From Streptomyces antnestii (lineage in GTDB: Bacteria; Actinomycetota; Actinomycetes; Streptomycetales; Streptomycetaceae), in assembly GCF_004005495.1 (NCBI RefSeq), contig NZ_RZYA01000001.1, positions 992,001 to 1,056,000 of the forward strand: 64,000 nt of DNA, given 5' to 3'. Numbering within the stretch: position 1 is the first letter of the stretch; each line of letters starts with the position of its first letter. This document shows positions 45,885 through 55,959 of this stretch, piece by piece. Below the pieces are notes generated by a model, which saw only the letters and a list, made by a program, of their open reading frames with translations, had not been told where the DNA came from and searched no databases. The position numbers were made by a program, and so were the translations under genes.

Positions 45885-46181
45885 ATGCCTCGTCCCTATC
45901 CGCCGGAGTTCCGGGTGCGTGCCGTCGCGCTGGTCCGCGCCGGCAAGCAGGCCAAGCAGACCGCGGTCGAGCTCGGCATCCATCCCGTCACGTTGTCGAA
46001 GTGGTTGCGGCAAGACGACATAGACAACGGGCGGCGGCCGGGAACGCCGTCGAGCGAGTCTGCTGAGCTGCGGGCTGCTCGTCGGCGGATCCGTGAGCTT
46101 GAAACCGAGCTGGGGATCGTCCGGCAGGCGGCGAAGTTCCTCGGCGAGGACAAGCCCCGCCCAAAAGGCTCTACCCGGTGA
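45885..46181 (+). CDS. IS3-family transposase OrfA (HTH protein)
   Basis: A 98-residue HTH_Tnp_1 protein: PRPYPPEFRVRAVALVRAGK, TAVELGIHPVTLSKWLRQD and a leucine-zipper-like end RAARRRIRELETELGIVRQ. It binds the element's ends and regulates orfB. Its stop overlaps the orfB frame; a CCCAAAAGG stretch near 46156 could serve a -1 shift producing the OrfAB fusion transposase. Confidence 0.9.
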   Translation: MPRPYPPEFRVRAVALVRAGKQAKQTAVELGIHPVTLSKWLRQDDIDNGRRPGTPSSESAELRAARRRIRELETELGIVRQAAKFLGEDKPRPKGSTR

Positions 46182-47044
46182 TCGACCGACTCGTCGATGC
46201 CGGGGCTCCGGTCGACAGGTGCTGCCGGATCCTCGGAATCGCGCGGCAGTCCTACTACAAGCACAAGCGCACCCCCAGCACGCCCATGCAGCTGCGCCGC
46301 GAGTGGCTGACGGGCCTCATCCGCGAGGTCCACGTTGCCTCCCGAGGTACCTACGGCTACCGCAGGATCCATGCCGAGCTCACCATGGCCATGGGCATCC
46401 GGGTTTGCGAGCGGACCGTCTCGGTCCTGATGACGCAAGCCGGGATCTACGGGCTACCCGGGCCCACCCGGGTCAGGCGTCTGCGTGGCGTCGCCACAGC
46501 CGACGACCTGGTCAATCGCAAGTTCCACCGGATCCGGCCCAACGAACTGTGGGTCACCGATATCACCCAGCATCGGACACGGGAAGGGTGGCTCTACTGC
46601 GCCGCGGTACTCGACGCCTACAGCCGCAGGATCGTCGGTTGGTCCATCGACTCCCGTCAGGACTCAACGCTCGTCGTCAATGCCCTCGACATGGCCATCC
46701 GCAACCGTCGGCCCGAACCCGGTGGCATTGTCCACGCCGACCACGGCACTCAATTCACCTCCTGGGTCTTCGGTGACAAGATCCGTTCCGCCGGTCTACT
46801 GCCCTCCTTCGGCACGGTCGGCGACGGACTGGACAACGCGATGATGGAGAGCTTCTGGTCCTCGATGCAGATCGAGCTACTCAACCGCAAGCGATGGAAG
46901 ACCAGAGTCGAACTGGCCAACGCGATCTTCGAGTACATCGAGATCTTCCACAATCGTCAGAGGCGACACTCAGCACTGGGCTACCGCACCCCCATCGAGT
47001 ACGAACTACTCTCCGAGAACGACACCATCCCGGCGGTCAGTTAG
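46178..47044 (+). CDS. IS3-family transposase OrfB (integrase core)
   Basis: A 288-residue catalytic subunit with GTG 46178 overlapping the orfA stop. Domains: HTH_21-type LIREVHVASRGTYGYRRIHAE, then rve core with Asp in LWVTDITQH, Asp in HADHGTQFTS and Glu in NAMMESFWSSMQIEL; the ending HSALGYRTPIEYE is characteristic of IS3. All DDE residues are intact, so the element may be active. Confidence 0.92.
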   Translation: MIDRLVDAGAPVDRCCRILGIARQSYYKHKRTPSTPMQLRREWLTGLIREVHVASRGTYGYRRIHAELTMAMGIRVCERTVSVLMTQAGIYGLPGPTRVRRLRGVATADDLVNRKFHRIRPNELWVTDITQHRTREGWLYCAAVLDAYSRRIVGWSIDSRQDSTLVVNALDMAIRNRRPEPGGIVHADHGTQFTSWVFGDKIRSAGLLPSFGTVGDGLDNAMMESFWSSMQIELLNRKRWKTRVELANAIFEYIEIFHNRQRRHSALGYRTPIEYELLSENDTIPAVS

Positions 47045-47269
47045 TCATCGAGACTGGAGCCCCAATGGTGGGGCAGGTCAACCTGTCACCCAACGCTGCA
47101 GCAGACCCGTCCTGTGTGCCACGGCGCGTCGACCTGGGCACGCCACGTGTGTCTATACGCACTTGTTTGGACACCACGATTCCAAGTTCTCTTGGCCCCA
47201 CTGACTGGCCGTAGGGGGCGTGCGTGGCGTCTCGTGCGCCCCCTTGTTCCAGGACAGGAGGCTCAGTGC

Positions 47270-47830
47270 TTACTCGAGTTCACTCATCGAGTGCAGGTCC
47301 GCGAACTCATCAGCGAGAATGCCCAGCACCACGAGATCGTGGTGTCGGCCGGCGAAGAACACGTGATCGCGCAGGCGCCCCTCCTCGGCGAAGCCGAGCC
47401 GGTGATGCAGTGCCAGCGATGCCTCATTGTGCGCGAAGATCCGCGCTTCGCACTTGTGGTAGCGCCGCTCGGCGAACATGAAGCGCAGCAGCATCCCCAC
47501 GGCCTCAGCCGCGTAGCCCTTGCGCCGGTGCCCAGCCGCCATCGTGATGCCGTACTCGAACCGCCCCGCATGTGGATCTGCGTGGCGCGTGCTGACTGCC
47601 CCGACGGTCAGCCCCGTGTCCACGGCTTCGATGGCAAGCCCGAAGCAGTCGCCGTCGGACTTCGCGACGGCCTGATCCTTCGCCCAGGCGCGGAACTCCT
47701 CGGCAGACCGGGGCGGGTTCAGCAGGTCTCCCAGCCGTTCCTCGTCGACGGCGAAGCCCATGAACGCTGTCCAGTCGTCGGGCTCGATACCGCGCAGACG
47801 TATCCGCTTGCCAGTCCAGAACGAAGTCAT
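47270..47830 (-). CDS. GNAT-family N-acetyltransferase
   Basis: A 186-residue acetyltransferase starting at ATG 47830 (MTSFWTGKRIRLRG). The fold has RimJ/RimL-like features: RIRLRGIEPDDW at the start, FEYGITMAAGHRRKGYAAEAVGM (the acetyl-CoA pyrophosphate loop is the R-x-x-G-x-A-type HRRKGYA) and ARIFAHNEASLALHHRLGF near the end. The substrate is probably a protein N-terminus or an amino group on a small molecule. It stands alone next to the IS3 element. Confidence 0.85.
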   Translation of the reverse strand: MTSFWTGKRIRLRGIEPDDWTAFMGFAVDEERLGDLLNPPRSAEEFRAWAKDQAVAKSDGDCFGLAIEAVDTGLTVGAVSTRHADPHAGRFEYGITMAAGHRRKGYAAEAVGMLLRFMFAERRYHKCEARIFAHNEASLALHHRLGFAEEGRLRDHVFFAGRHHDLVVLGILADEFADLHSMSELE

Positions 47831-47957
47831 CCCCTATTCGATCACGCCGCATCACGCGATGGACAGGCCCTCCGGACCCCTGCCAGAACTGCCTTGTCAT
47901 ACCGGTGGAGCCAGATCAACTAATGGTGGAGTCGGGCATTGGAACTGCGCGAATGCC

Positions 47958-48394
47958 TCAGCCGGTGCGGACCCAGGTCGTGAAGTCGTCTGCGAGTCCG
48001 GGCGGGTTGGCGGCCTCAGTCCGGCGAGCGATCCCGTCGTAGTACTCCAGCTCGTGGAGGACCACGGGCACTGGCTTGCCGATGGCGCTCTTGATGACGC
48101 CATCGTTGTGGAGGTCGCGAGCGAGCTGGACGCATGCCTGGTTGAAGTTGGCCTCGATCAGCGCGGCGGTCAGAAGGCATAGTTCCAGCGGGCTTCCGCC
48201 TCGTCGGAGGCGTCCGCGATGCTGCGTCGGAACTGAACTGCGGTGTTGTATCCGATGGTCAAGGTGGGCTGTTGAGGGTCGTCCCTCTCATTGTCGATGA
48301 AGAACGAGATGACGTAGATGTCCTCTGCCTCGGCCGCTGAGATCGAGCTGATTGCTCGCTCGGCAAGGGTTCGGAGGTGGTCCTGGAAGGTCAC
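47958..48394 (-). pseudogene. DUF4303-like hypothetical protein, frameshifted
   Basis: GTG 48394 opens MTFQDHLRTLAERAISSI, IYVISFFIDNERDDPQQPT and RWNYAF, then TGA. The next frame continues LIEANFNQACVQLARDL, PVPVVLHELEYYDGIARR and DDFTTWVRTG to a stop at 47958. A one- or two-base change after RWNYAF (expected RWNYAFW) splits a gene of about 145 residues. The start overlaps the stop of the recombinase remnant (GTGA). The family name is from memory of the N-terminal pattern; function is unknown. Confidence 0.55.
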
Positions 48395-48645
48395 GGGGCC
48401 GGAGCCTTTCGAATTCGGTTGCTGACGTCGGCGGCGTAAGCGGCCCAGTCACCGGCGGCGGCTCGCTGCCACTTGACGGCGACGGTGATGTCGATGCCGA
48501 GAGTGCGGGCAAGGACTGCGGCAGGCAGATCCGTGGCGAGCTGGAACAGAGCGGTTGAGCGGGTCTCGGCGAGCCGGATGCCGAGCTTGCGGAGACGTTC
48601 GCCCCTGGCCCAGACACTGATCGGGCGGCCGGGCCGCCTCGGACA
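48391..48645 (-). pseudogene. C-terminal tail of a Streptomyces site-specific recombinase (tyrosine type)
   Basis: The minus strand reads VWARGERLRKLGIRLAETRS, ALFQLATDLPAAVLARTLG, ITVAVKWQRAAAGDWAAYAA and ends APAP-stop at 48391. This matches the extension that follows the catalytic domain in large Streptomyces phage-type integrases, where the His/Arg/Tyr core would lie before it. Everything upstream of about 48645 is gone. Its remains mark an old integrative element here. Confidence 0.55.
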
Positions 48646-48710
48646 CTGACCGCCCTTGCCCGCCCCAGGCTGTAACGGTCGAGGGCGGGCCCAGCCTGGA
48701 ACCTACTCTG

Positions 48711-49058
48711 ATGCCCATCACCCACGACGACGGCGCCGCCACCTGGAAGATCGGCGAGCCCTACGACACCTATCGCGCCAGCCGCCATGGAAACACGGTC
48801 ATTCGTCCGGCGGTTCACCATGACGGCACGCATCCCTGCGTCATCACCAGCGCACCGTGCCGCCCCGGAACCCGTCGCATCCCGATCGCCCACCTGACCC
48901 GCACCGGCCCCTGGCCGAACACCGATGACGACAACACCTGGCCCGAGACCTGCACCCACTGCGGCTGGCACTACCGCCTCGCCCCCGTGTACCTGGGCAG
49001 CGACAAATGCGTCGGCCTGTACGGGATCGCCTGGACCAGCAGGGGATTCTGGCCGTGA
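48711..49058 (+). CDS. Hypothetical protein with CxxC motif
   Basis: A 115-residue protein from ATG 48711 with no clear family. It has five Cys, including TCTHCGWHY (CxxC near residue 81) and HPCVITSAPC, which could bind zinc. It overlaps the next gene by four bases (GTGA). Genes of this style occur in Streptomyces integrative elements, fitting the nearby recombinase tail. No good ribosome-binding site is visible. Confidence 0.5.
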   Translation: MPITHDDGAATWKIGEPYDTYRASRHGNTVIRPAVHHDGTHPCVITSAPCRPGTRRIPIAHLTRTGPWPNTDDDNTWPETCTHCGWHYRLAPVYLGSDKCVGLYGIAWTSRGFWP

Positions 49059-49339
49059 CGACCGCGACGATGCCGTTCGACCTCAACCCGCCCCGCCTGC
49101 CCGTTGGTTGGCGGCACCACTGGCGTAACGTCCCCACGTACGACTACATCAGGGCCAACGGCTGCACACCGCCGACCTGGACCCGCGACCAGGTCGAGCA
49201 GTGGGAGGACCGGTGCACGGACTACCTGATCTTGGTCCGCCGCACCTGGGACCTGCACACGTACGAGAAGGCCACCCGCTGGCTGCTGCGCCACAGGCTG
49301 GACCACGCCGGGCGCTGGCGGCCGGGCCTGGCCCAGTAG
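49055..49339 (+). CDS. Hypothetical protein, translationally coupled to the upstream gene
   Basis: A 94-residue protein from GTG 49055 (VTTATMPFDLN), Trp- and Arg-rich: LPVGWRHHWRNVPTYDYIRA, WTRDQVEQWEDRCTDYL and EKATRWLLRHRL. No family was recognised. The four-base overlap with the 48711 gene suggests the two products act together. It lies 88 bases upstream of the Mrr-like nuclease gene and could be part of the same transcript. Confidence 0.5.
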   Translation: MTTATMPFDLNPPRLPVGWRHHWRNVPTYDYIRANGCTPPTWTRDQVEQWEDRCTDYLILVRRTWDLHTYEKATRWLLRHRLDHAGRWRPGLAQ

Positions 49340-49427
49340 TCAGTCGCATGCCTACACGACCCACCACGGGGGCCGTGCACCGCAACGCCGCGCGCGGCCC
49401 CCACCCACCACACGCGAGGATGGAGCC

Positions 49428-50198
49428 ATGAACTACCACCTTGCACACCCCCTCAGTCGGAGGGCAGGCGAACCGATACCGCCCGAGCTTCGGGACGCCC
49501 TGATCGAGGAGACTGAAAGGGGGCGCCCTATATCCCTCGGTTATGGTCTCCTCTACTGCGGAGACCACACCCCCGGGGCAGAACACCCTTGCCTCCTCCC
49601 GATCGACCGCAAGCGCGGCTGCCCGCTCCACGGACCCCCGGACTCCTCGCCGCTGTTCGGGTCCCCCAAGTCCACTCCAAATCCCCCATGGCGGGAACTG
49701 GTCACTGCCACGGCCAACACGTTCGAGCTGGCAGCGCTTCCGTTCCGGCAGGTTGAGCTGGAGCGTCGCTGGCACGAGTGGCTGGAGGACTGGCAGCGAC
49801 TGGAGTTGCTGACCAGCCGCTGGCTCCAGCAAGACCACTGCACCAATATTCAGGGGCAGGGGAAGCCCGGCGACGGTGGCGTTGACGTGGTGGCCCAGAC
49901 TCCCAGCGGAAGGATCGTCGCGGTGCAGTGCAAGCGGTACGAAGACGTGGTCCCTGCCTCCGAGTTGAAGGTGTTCCACTACGACACCACGCTCGGATGG
50001 GAACACACCTCCGCCTGGCACAGCCACCACCCGCCCCGCCCGGAACACCGCATCTTCCTCACCACCAACTGGTTCACCGACCCTGCGCGCCGCGTGGCGC
50101 AGCAGGCTGGCATCCACCTGGTGGACGGCCCGGCGCTCGCTGTGTGGTGCGGCTTCGGCTTCCCCCTGCGAAACCTCCTCAAGATCGACCACTGGTAG
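49428..50198 (+). CDS. Mrr-like restriction endonuclease
   Basis: A 256-residue protein with ATG 49428 after GGATGGAG. The C-terminal half holds the PD-(D/E)xK nuclease core: GKPGDGGVDVVAQTPSGRIV then AVQCKRYEDVV (D-x10-Q-x-K form of Mrr_cat), followed by LKVFHYDTTL and HRIFLTTNWFTDPARRVAQQ. The N-terminal third has LYCGDHTPGAEHPCLL and KRGCPLHG, a possible zinc-binding region. Mrr enzymes cleave methylated foreign DNA. There is no methylase beside it. A role in mobile-element defence or competition is inferred. Confidence 0.8.
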   Translation: MNYHLAHPLSRRAGEPIPPELRDALIEETERGRPISLGYGLLYCGDHTPGAEHPCLLPIDRKRGCPLHGPPDSSPLFGSPKSTPNPPWRELVTATANTFELAALPFRQVELERRWHEWLEDWQRLELLTSRWLQQDHCTNIQGQGKPGDGGVDVVAQTPSGRIVAVQCKRYEDVVPASELKVFHYDTTLGWEHTSAWHSHHPPRPEHRIFLTTNWFTDPARRVAQQAGIHLVDGPALAVWCGFGFPLRNLLKIDHW

Positions 50199-50274
50199 GC
50201 GACGGCTGACCTGCGATGGCTGAGGGGAGAATCGCCCCGATCCCCGCCCAGCGGCTGCCGTCGTCCTGCTGCGT

Positions 50275-50904
50275 CACGTCCACGTGAAAGAAGTCGACGG
50301 CGAGCATGTCGAGGCCTGGGTGCGCAGGAACTGCCGCCACGTCGTATGGGTCTGCCGTTCCGGTGCCGGGAGTATCTTCCGGGACTTGAGGATCCTGCGG
50401 ATCGTCGAAGTACCCTCGCGGTGGCCGAGTTTGAGCAGCTCACCCCGGATGCGCTGGTATCCCCATGAGGCGTTCTCCAGAGCGAGTTGTTCGACGAGCG
50501 CGGCGATCGCCTGGTCGATCGGCGGGCGGCCTGTCCGGTTCGGGTAAGTCCACTTCTTCGTCACCAGCCGGCGGTGCCACCGCAGAACCGTGCCGGGCGT
50601 GATCAGACGGTGCCGTCGCAGTTGCCGTGGTAGCTGTCGGATCAGGGCAGCGAGGTAGGCCCGATCGGCCCAGGTAAAGCGTGGCCTGGGGTTCGTGCGG
50701 CGCAGCTCCGCGACCTCGTGCCGCAGCACCAGCAGCTCGATGTCCTTGGACAGTGAGGAGCGGCAGAGGAGCGCCAACCAGCCGAGGAGCCGAGTGAAGA
50801 CCAGGTAGTGCAAAGTAGCGACACAGTTCGAGATCCTTCCCGTCGCGTGTTGCTCTGCCCATCGCTGCCGTTCACCGGGCCAGGCCGGGTTCTGGGACCT
50901 CACA
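50275..50904 (-). pseudogene. Truncated integrase-type IS remnant
   Basis: A near relative of the element at 54552-55736: [54 protein letters not shown] and ENASWGYQRIRGELLKLG, lost after LRTQAS at the first catalytic Asp. Frame breaks occur near 50812 (start region) and 50310. One terminal repeat remains, ending at 50904 (complement starts TGTGAGGTCCCAGAACCCGG); the other end is deleted. It is inserted in an ISKra4 gene. Confidence 0.75.
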
Positions 50905-51053
50905 GGGGCCTGGACGGCGCCGAAGCCGTCCTCAAACTCAGCGCGGTGAAGGACAATCAAGACCTCGACGCCTACTTCGACTTCCACCTCGTCCGCGAAC
51001 ACCAATGGCTCTGTCTCACCCCTGACCAGTACGACTACGACCTCATGGCGTGA
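50905..51053 (+). pseudogene. ISKra4-family transposase, C-terminal remnant
   Basis: About 49 residues: GLDGAEAVLKLSAVKDNQD, LDAYFDFHLVREHQWLC and the end YDYDLMA. This matches the terminal stretch of ISKra4 transposases (LDGAEA-L-LRA...D-Y--H...EH...RY). It begins exactly where the terminal repeat of the truncated IS ends, so the insertion removed the rest. Confidence 0.65.
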
Positions 51054-51113
51054 TCAGGAACTCGCCTGAAAACGAATCGCACCCATCCGGGACCGGACCT
51101 CACGGAGGCTTTG

Positions 51114-51563
51114 ATGCCGATTGCTTCGTTGCCGTACATCGATGAGCACACAACGGTCATTGCGGCGGGGGTTGACGACGTCTGGCGCAGTCTGGGCGAG
51201 ACACTGGACCGGTCCTTCTCGGGTCCGGGTATGGCCGGCTACGCGAGACTGGTGGGATCCGCCGACTGCACAGCCTCTGGGCCACGGCCCCTGGCCGAAG
51301 GCTCGACGTTGCCCGGTTTTCGGGTGGTTGCCGCGGTCCCGGGACGGGAGCTGGTCCTCGAGGGGCGCCATCGTTTCTCGTCCTATGCCCTGATCTTTAG
51401 CATCGAAGATGTCAGTCCGGGTCGATCACGGCTGCGCGCCGAAAGTCGAGCCGTCTTTCCGGGCCTTGCCGGCGGCATCTACCGACGGCTGGTCATCGGG
51501 ACGGGCGGGCACGTGGTTGGCATGCGGCGCCTCCTCTCGGCGATCCGCCGCCGATCCGAGTAG
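51114..51563 (+). CDS. SRPBCC-family (START/polyketide-cyclase-like) protein
   Basis: A 149-residue protein; ATG 51114 follows GGAGG (51103-51107). The pattern fits a helix-grip fold: HTTVIAAGVDDVWRSLGE at the start, FRVVAAVPGRELVLEGRHRF and YALIFSIEDVSPGRSRLRAE for the central sheet, and a long C-terminal helix GGIYRRLVIGTGGHVVGMRR. Such proteins bind hydrophobic ligands. No partner gene is evident. Confidence 0.7.
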   Translation: MPIASLPYIDEHTTVIAAGVDDVWRSLGETLDRSFSGPGMAGYARLVGSADCTASGPRPLAEGSTLPGFRVVAAVPGRELVLEGRHRFSSYALIFSIEDVSPGRSRLRAESRAVFPGLAGGIYRRLVIGTGGHVVGMRRLLSAIRRRSE

Positions 51564-51599
51564 CGGATACACGATCACGGTCCAGTCCCTATAGACGAG

Positions 51600-51974
51600 C
51601 TACACCTGAATGAGATCGGCCAGGCTGTCTGAAAGGCTCTGCCATACCAGCCGACGCTGGGTGCCGTCCTTCAGGTGGGAGGCGGCAGCTTGTAGGCATG
51701 GGTGGAGAGTTGTCGCTGGATCCTTCTTCTCCAGGCCCAGCGTGGCCAAAGCGTCGTGCAGAAACACTGTCTGCAATCCGAGCGCACGCTGGGTGACTCG
51801 ACGCCAGTCCGCAACCCGGGAGCCGCCACAGTTTCCTCCGCATCTGTGAAGCCCATCCAGCTCTCCCTGCCCCTCCCGCACGACACCCCAGCGGCAGTCA
51901 TCGTAGGGAAGTAGGGAACGCCAGCCATGCCAGGCAGTCAAACGGGCTACCAGGTCTGTCAGTTGGGGAGTCAT
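51600..51974 (-). CDS. Hypothetical protein
   Basis: A 124-residue protein; ATG 51974 (MTPQLTDLVARLTAWHGW) is preferred over an upstream start in a poorly conserved segment. Features: LLPYDDCRWGVVREGQGELD and a Cys/Gly cluster, RCGGNCGG, then a helical half (LGLQTVFLHDALATLGLEK, RRLVWQSLSDSLADLIQV). No family was recognised. It lies last in a minus-strand row with the genes at 52055 and 52484. Confidence 0.5.
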   Translation of the reverse strand: MTPQLTDLVARLTAWHGWRSLLPYDDCRWGVVREGQGELDGLHRCGGNCGGSRVADWRRVTQRALGLQTVFLHDALATLGLEKKDPATTLHPCLQAAASHLKDGTQRRLVWQSLSDSLADLIQV

Positions 51975-52054
51975 GGCGCCCTCAGGAATCAGCTGGCGCC
52001 TTTGATCTGGGCAGTGGCCTCTGCCAGCCACAACAGTGATCGATGACAAAACAA

Positions 52055-52441
52055 TTACGGCAGACCTTGCTCCGACTGCGTTGTACTCGATGCCACGTCT
52101 TCCATGACGAGATCAGGGAGGATGGACAGCGCAAGACCTCGAGGCTCGACGTATGGGTTGGCGGCCTTCTCCGCGGTGCGAGGCAGCCAGGAGCCCAGCC
52201 GGTCCAGAGATGACTTCAGATGCTCTCGCTCCCCACTGAGGAGAGCGGATATGGGAGCCATGACATCGGCACGGCCGGTCCCCGCCGGGGCCGGCAGTTC
52301 GGCCAGCCCCGAAGGTAGGTGCTGGTCACGCCTCTCCCGCTCGCAAGCGGGGAGTTCCTCCATCTCGCGACCCTGGCGGATAGCTGAAGCCTGTGGAGGC
52401 AGGCCTTCCTCCGGTAGCGCTGTCTCTACCGGAAACCGCAT
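52055..52441 (-). CDS. Hypothetical protein
   Basis: A 128-residue protein from ATG 52441 (MRFPVETALPEEGLPPQASA). It is acidic and Pro-rich at the start, with a helix APISALLSGEREHLKSSLDR and a tail NPYVEPRGLALSILPDLVME. There are no Cys clusters, membrane segments or known motifs. It lies 42 bases after the 52484 gene in the same direction, so the two are probably co-transcribed. Confidence 0.45.
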   Translation of the reverse strand: MRFPVETALPEEGLPPQASAIRQGREMEELPACERERRDQHLPSGLAELPAPAGTGRADVMAPISALLSGEREHLKSSLDRLGSWLPRTAEKAANPYVEPRGLALSILPDLVMEDVASSTTQSEQGLP

Positions 52442-52483
52442 TCGCCCAGGTAGCAGTGGGTCGTACAGCCTGAGCCTTGAGGC

Positions 52484-53230
52484 TCAGCCCGATGACCCCC
52501 AGTTGCGCCGAGGTTTGGAACGCCGTAGAGGCTGGTTGGGGTCAGTGAAGACTGGTCCAGCTGGGGTCTCACGCCCTATCCATGCCTTGCTGGCGATGTC
52601 AGCTTGCGAGTAGCCGATTGTTGGGTCCAGGTGCAGAACTGTCGCACCGCGCGTTGGCTCATCCGCGTCGCGGACTTGGCGCCGGCTCCAGCGCACCTGT
52701 TCTTGAGGCTCGCAGTCAGGCGTGAACACGTAGGCGACGTGATCGAAAAGGAGGAGCCCGTCGACGACTGGCTCACCCTCCTTCGAGGGGTGTATGACGC
52801 ACGCGAAGGCGACGGTCTGCTCTGCCCACCAGAACCGGTGGGGTTTCGATGGCTGCCACTCGGACTCGAAGCGCTCGTTGAACGCCGTGGCGAGACCCCA
52901 GGCTCTTACGAGGCTGCCTCGCACTCCGTAATACTCGGCGAACTGGTCGAGCCCGATCCGGAGACCGGCCTGGACCTCAGGGCTCATGATGTCGACCCCG
53001 CGAACGTCCCGGGCTGCATGCTTCACCGTGACGTCGTGGAGTTGGGCCAGCGTGCGCACGCCGTCCCATGCTCCTCCCTGGACCAACGACCCGGCAGACG
53101 AGTACTGCTTCATCACCCCCAGATACCTCCGGATCAACGCTTGATAGAACATCCTCGATGCCCGGCTTGCATCCGGCAGGTCTGTGATCCAGTCAGGACC
53201 GTCGTGTTTGCGGCGTCTGAAGAGAGCCAC
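52484..53230 (-). CDS. Hypothetical protein, first gene of a minus-strand trio
   Basis: A 248-residue protein. GTG 53230 is chosen because GGGAGG lies just upstream; the frame is open about nine codons further. It begins ALFRRRKHDGPDWITDLPD and continues RMFYQALIRRYLGVMKQY, VDIMSPEVQAGLRIGLDQFA, then a beta-rich half (WWAEQTVAFACVIHPSKEGE, GLLLFDHVAYVFTPDCEPQE) and a basic tail RRSKPRRNWGSSG. No family was recognised. Codon use is native, so it is a real gene of unknown function. Confidence 0.55.
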   Translation of the reverse strand: MALFRRRKHDGPDWITDLPDASRASRMFYQALIRRYLGVMKQYSSAGSLVQGGAWDGVRTLAQLHDVTVKHAARDVRGVDIMSPEVQAGLRIGLDQFAEYYGVRGSLVRAWGLATAFNERFESEWQPSKPHRFWWAEQTVAFACVIHPSKEGEPVVDGLLLFDHVAYVFTPDCEPQEQVRWSRRQVRDADEPTRGATVLHLDPTIGYSQADIASKAWIGRETPAGPVFTDPNQPLRRSKPRRNWGSSG

Positions 53231-53346
53231 ATCGCCTCCCGTGCTGAAGTACCCCACCCCATGAGGAAACTGCCTGATTATGGCAGGCCAGGAGTCAGGC
53301 TGACACCTCGAGGCAGGGCATTCAGCGGGTTACCCTCAGTCCGAGT

Positions 53347-53720
53347 TCAGCGGCGGATTCGTGCTCCGGAAAGGGGCGATGGTCGTTGCTCGGTCATCCT
53401 TGGCACCTTCGGCCGCACCAGGGTGACCGGCCGTCGCCGGCCGGTCTTGCGGGTCTGCCCGGGCGACACGGACTGTTCCAACAGCGTGAGGACGTCCGGC
53501 TGCTGCAACCGCGCCCCCAGGACCTGTTTCCGCGACTGGTGGATCTGGGTGAGCAGGTCGTGCAGCCTGTTTGCGGCCCGGGTGGCCTCGCCGGTCAGAT
53601 CGTCGTCGAAGCCGACGATCACCTACAGAGCGGCGATCGTCTCGTCCTCGCCGTCGATGGCCCGTAGCGTGTGGGGCATTGCCCAGGCGGTGCCGGCTTC
53701 GGAGGTCCCGTTGCGGAGCC
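53347..53720 (-). pseudogene. IS110-family transposase fragment
   Basis: The minus strand reads MPHTLRAIDGEDETIAAL, stop, then VIVGFDDDLTGEATRAANRL, HDLLTQIHQSRKQVLG and LQQPDVLTLLEQ. This matches the middle of IS110 transposases (LTGEATRAANRLHDLLTQIHP). A stop codon and missing ends show it is debris. Confidence 0.65.
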
Positions 53721-53945
53721 ACCCGAATGGAAACGCGGGCGACGCCGAGGAGATCAGGGGCGGAGTGATTCGCGGGTGAAGGTGCTGACGGTCGTTTCGA
53801 AGGGATCATTGCCCTTGCACTTGTCGATTGTCCAAAAGAGGGATCTCGGAGTGACTTGCAACCGCGTATTTACGTAAGGTAGTTGTGCGATCTGACGAAG
53901 CGTCGTGTGTGAGTAATGGGGGAGACGTTGTGCTTGCCGAATACC

Positions 53946-55736
<1,791 letters not shown>

Positions 55737-55959
55737 CGGTCAGCTCCTCCCTGCGGGGACGGGGGTGGCGGCGTCGATCTCGGCCACGGCCCGCAGGGCA
55801 CGGTCGCGTTCGGGAACGAGCCGCTGCTTCTCGCCCTTGGCGATGCGGGGGCTGGTGATGAAGACGTCGATGGTCTGGGCTTGCCGTCCCAGACCGGACG
55901 GTGACAGGGGTGGTGGGTGGCCTGCGGGCAGCGGGCCGAGTCGCACATCCCCACCAGCG

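Larger units (their letters stand above)
45849..47047 (+). mobile_element. Complete IS3-family element, 1199 bp
   Basis: Perfect 12-bp inverted repeats TGACTAACTGAC at 45849-45860 and, inverted, at 47036-47047. The ends are TG...CA as usual for IS3. Two overlapping frames, orfA and orfB, fill it, and the orfB stop lies inside the right repeat. No target duplication was evident at the flanks. Confidence 0.9.
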
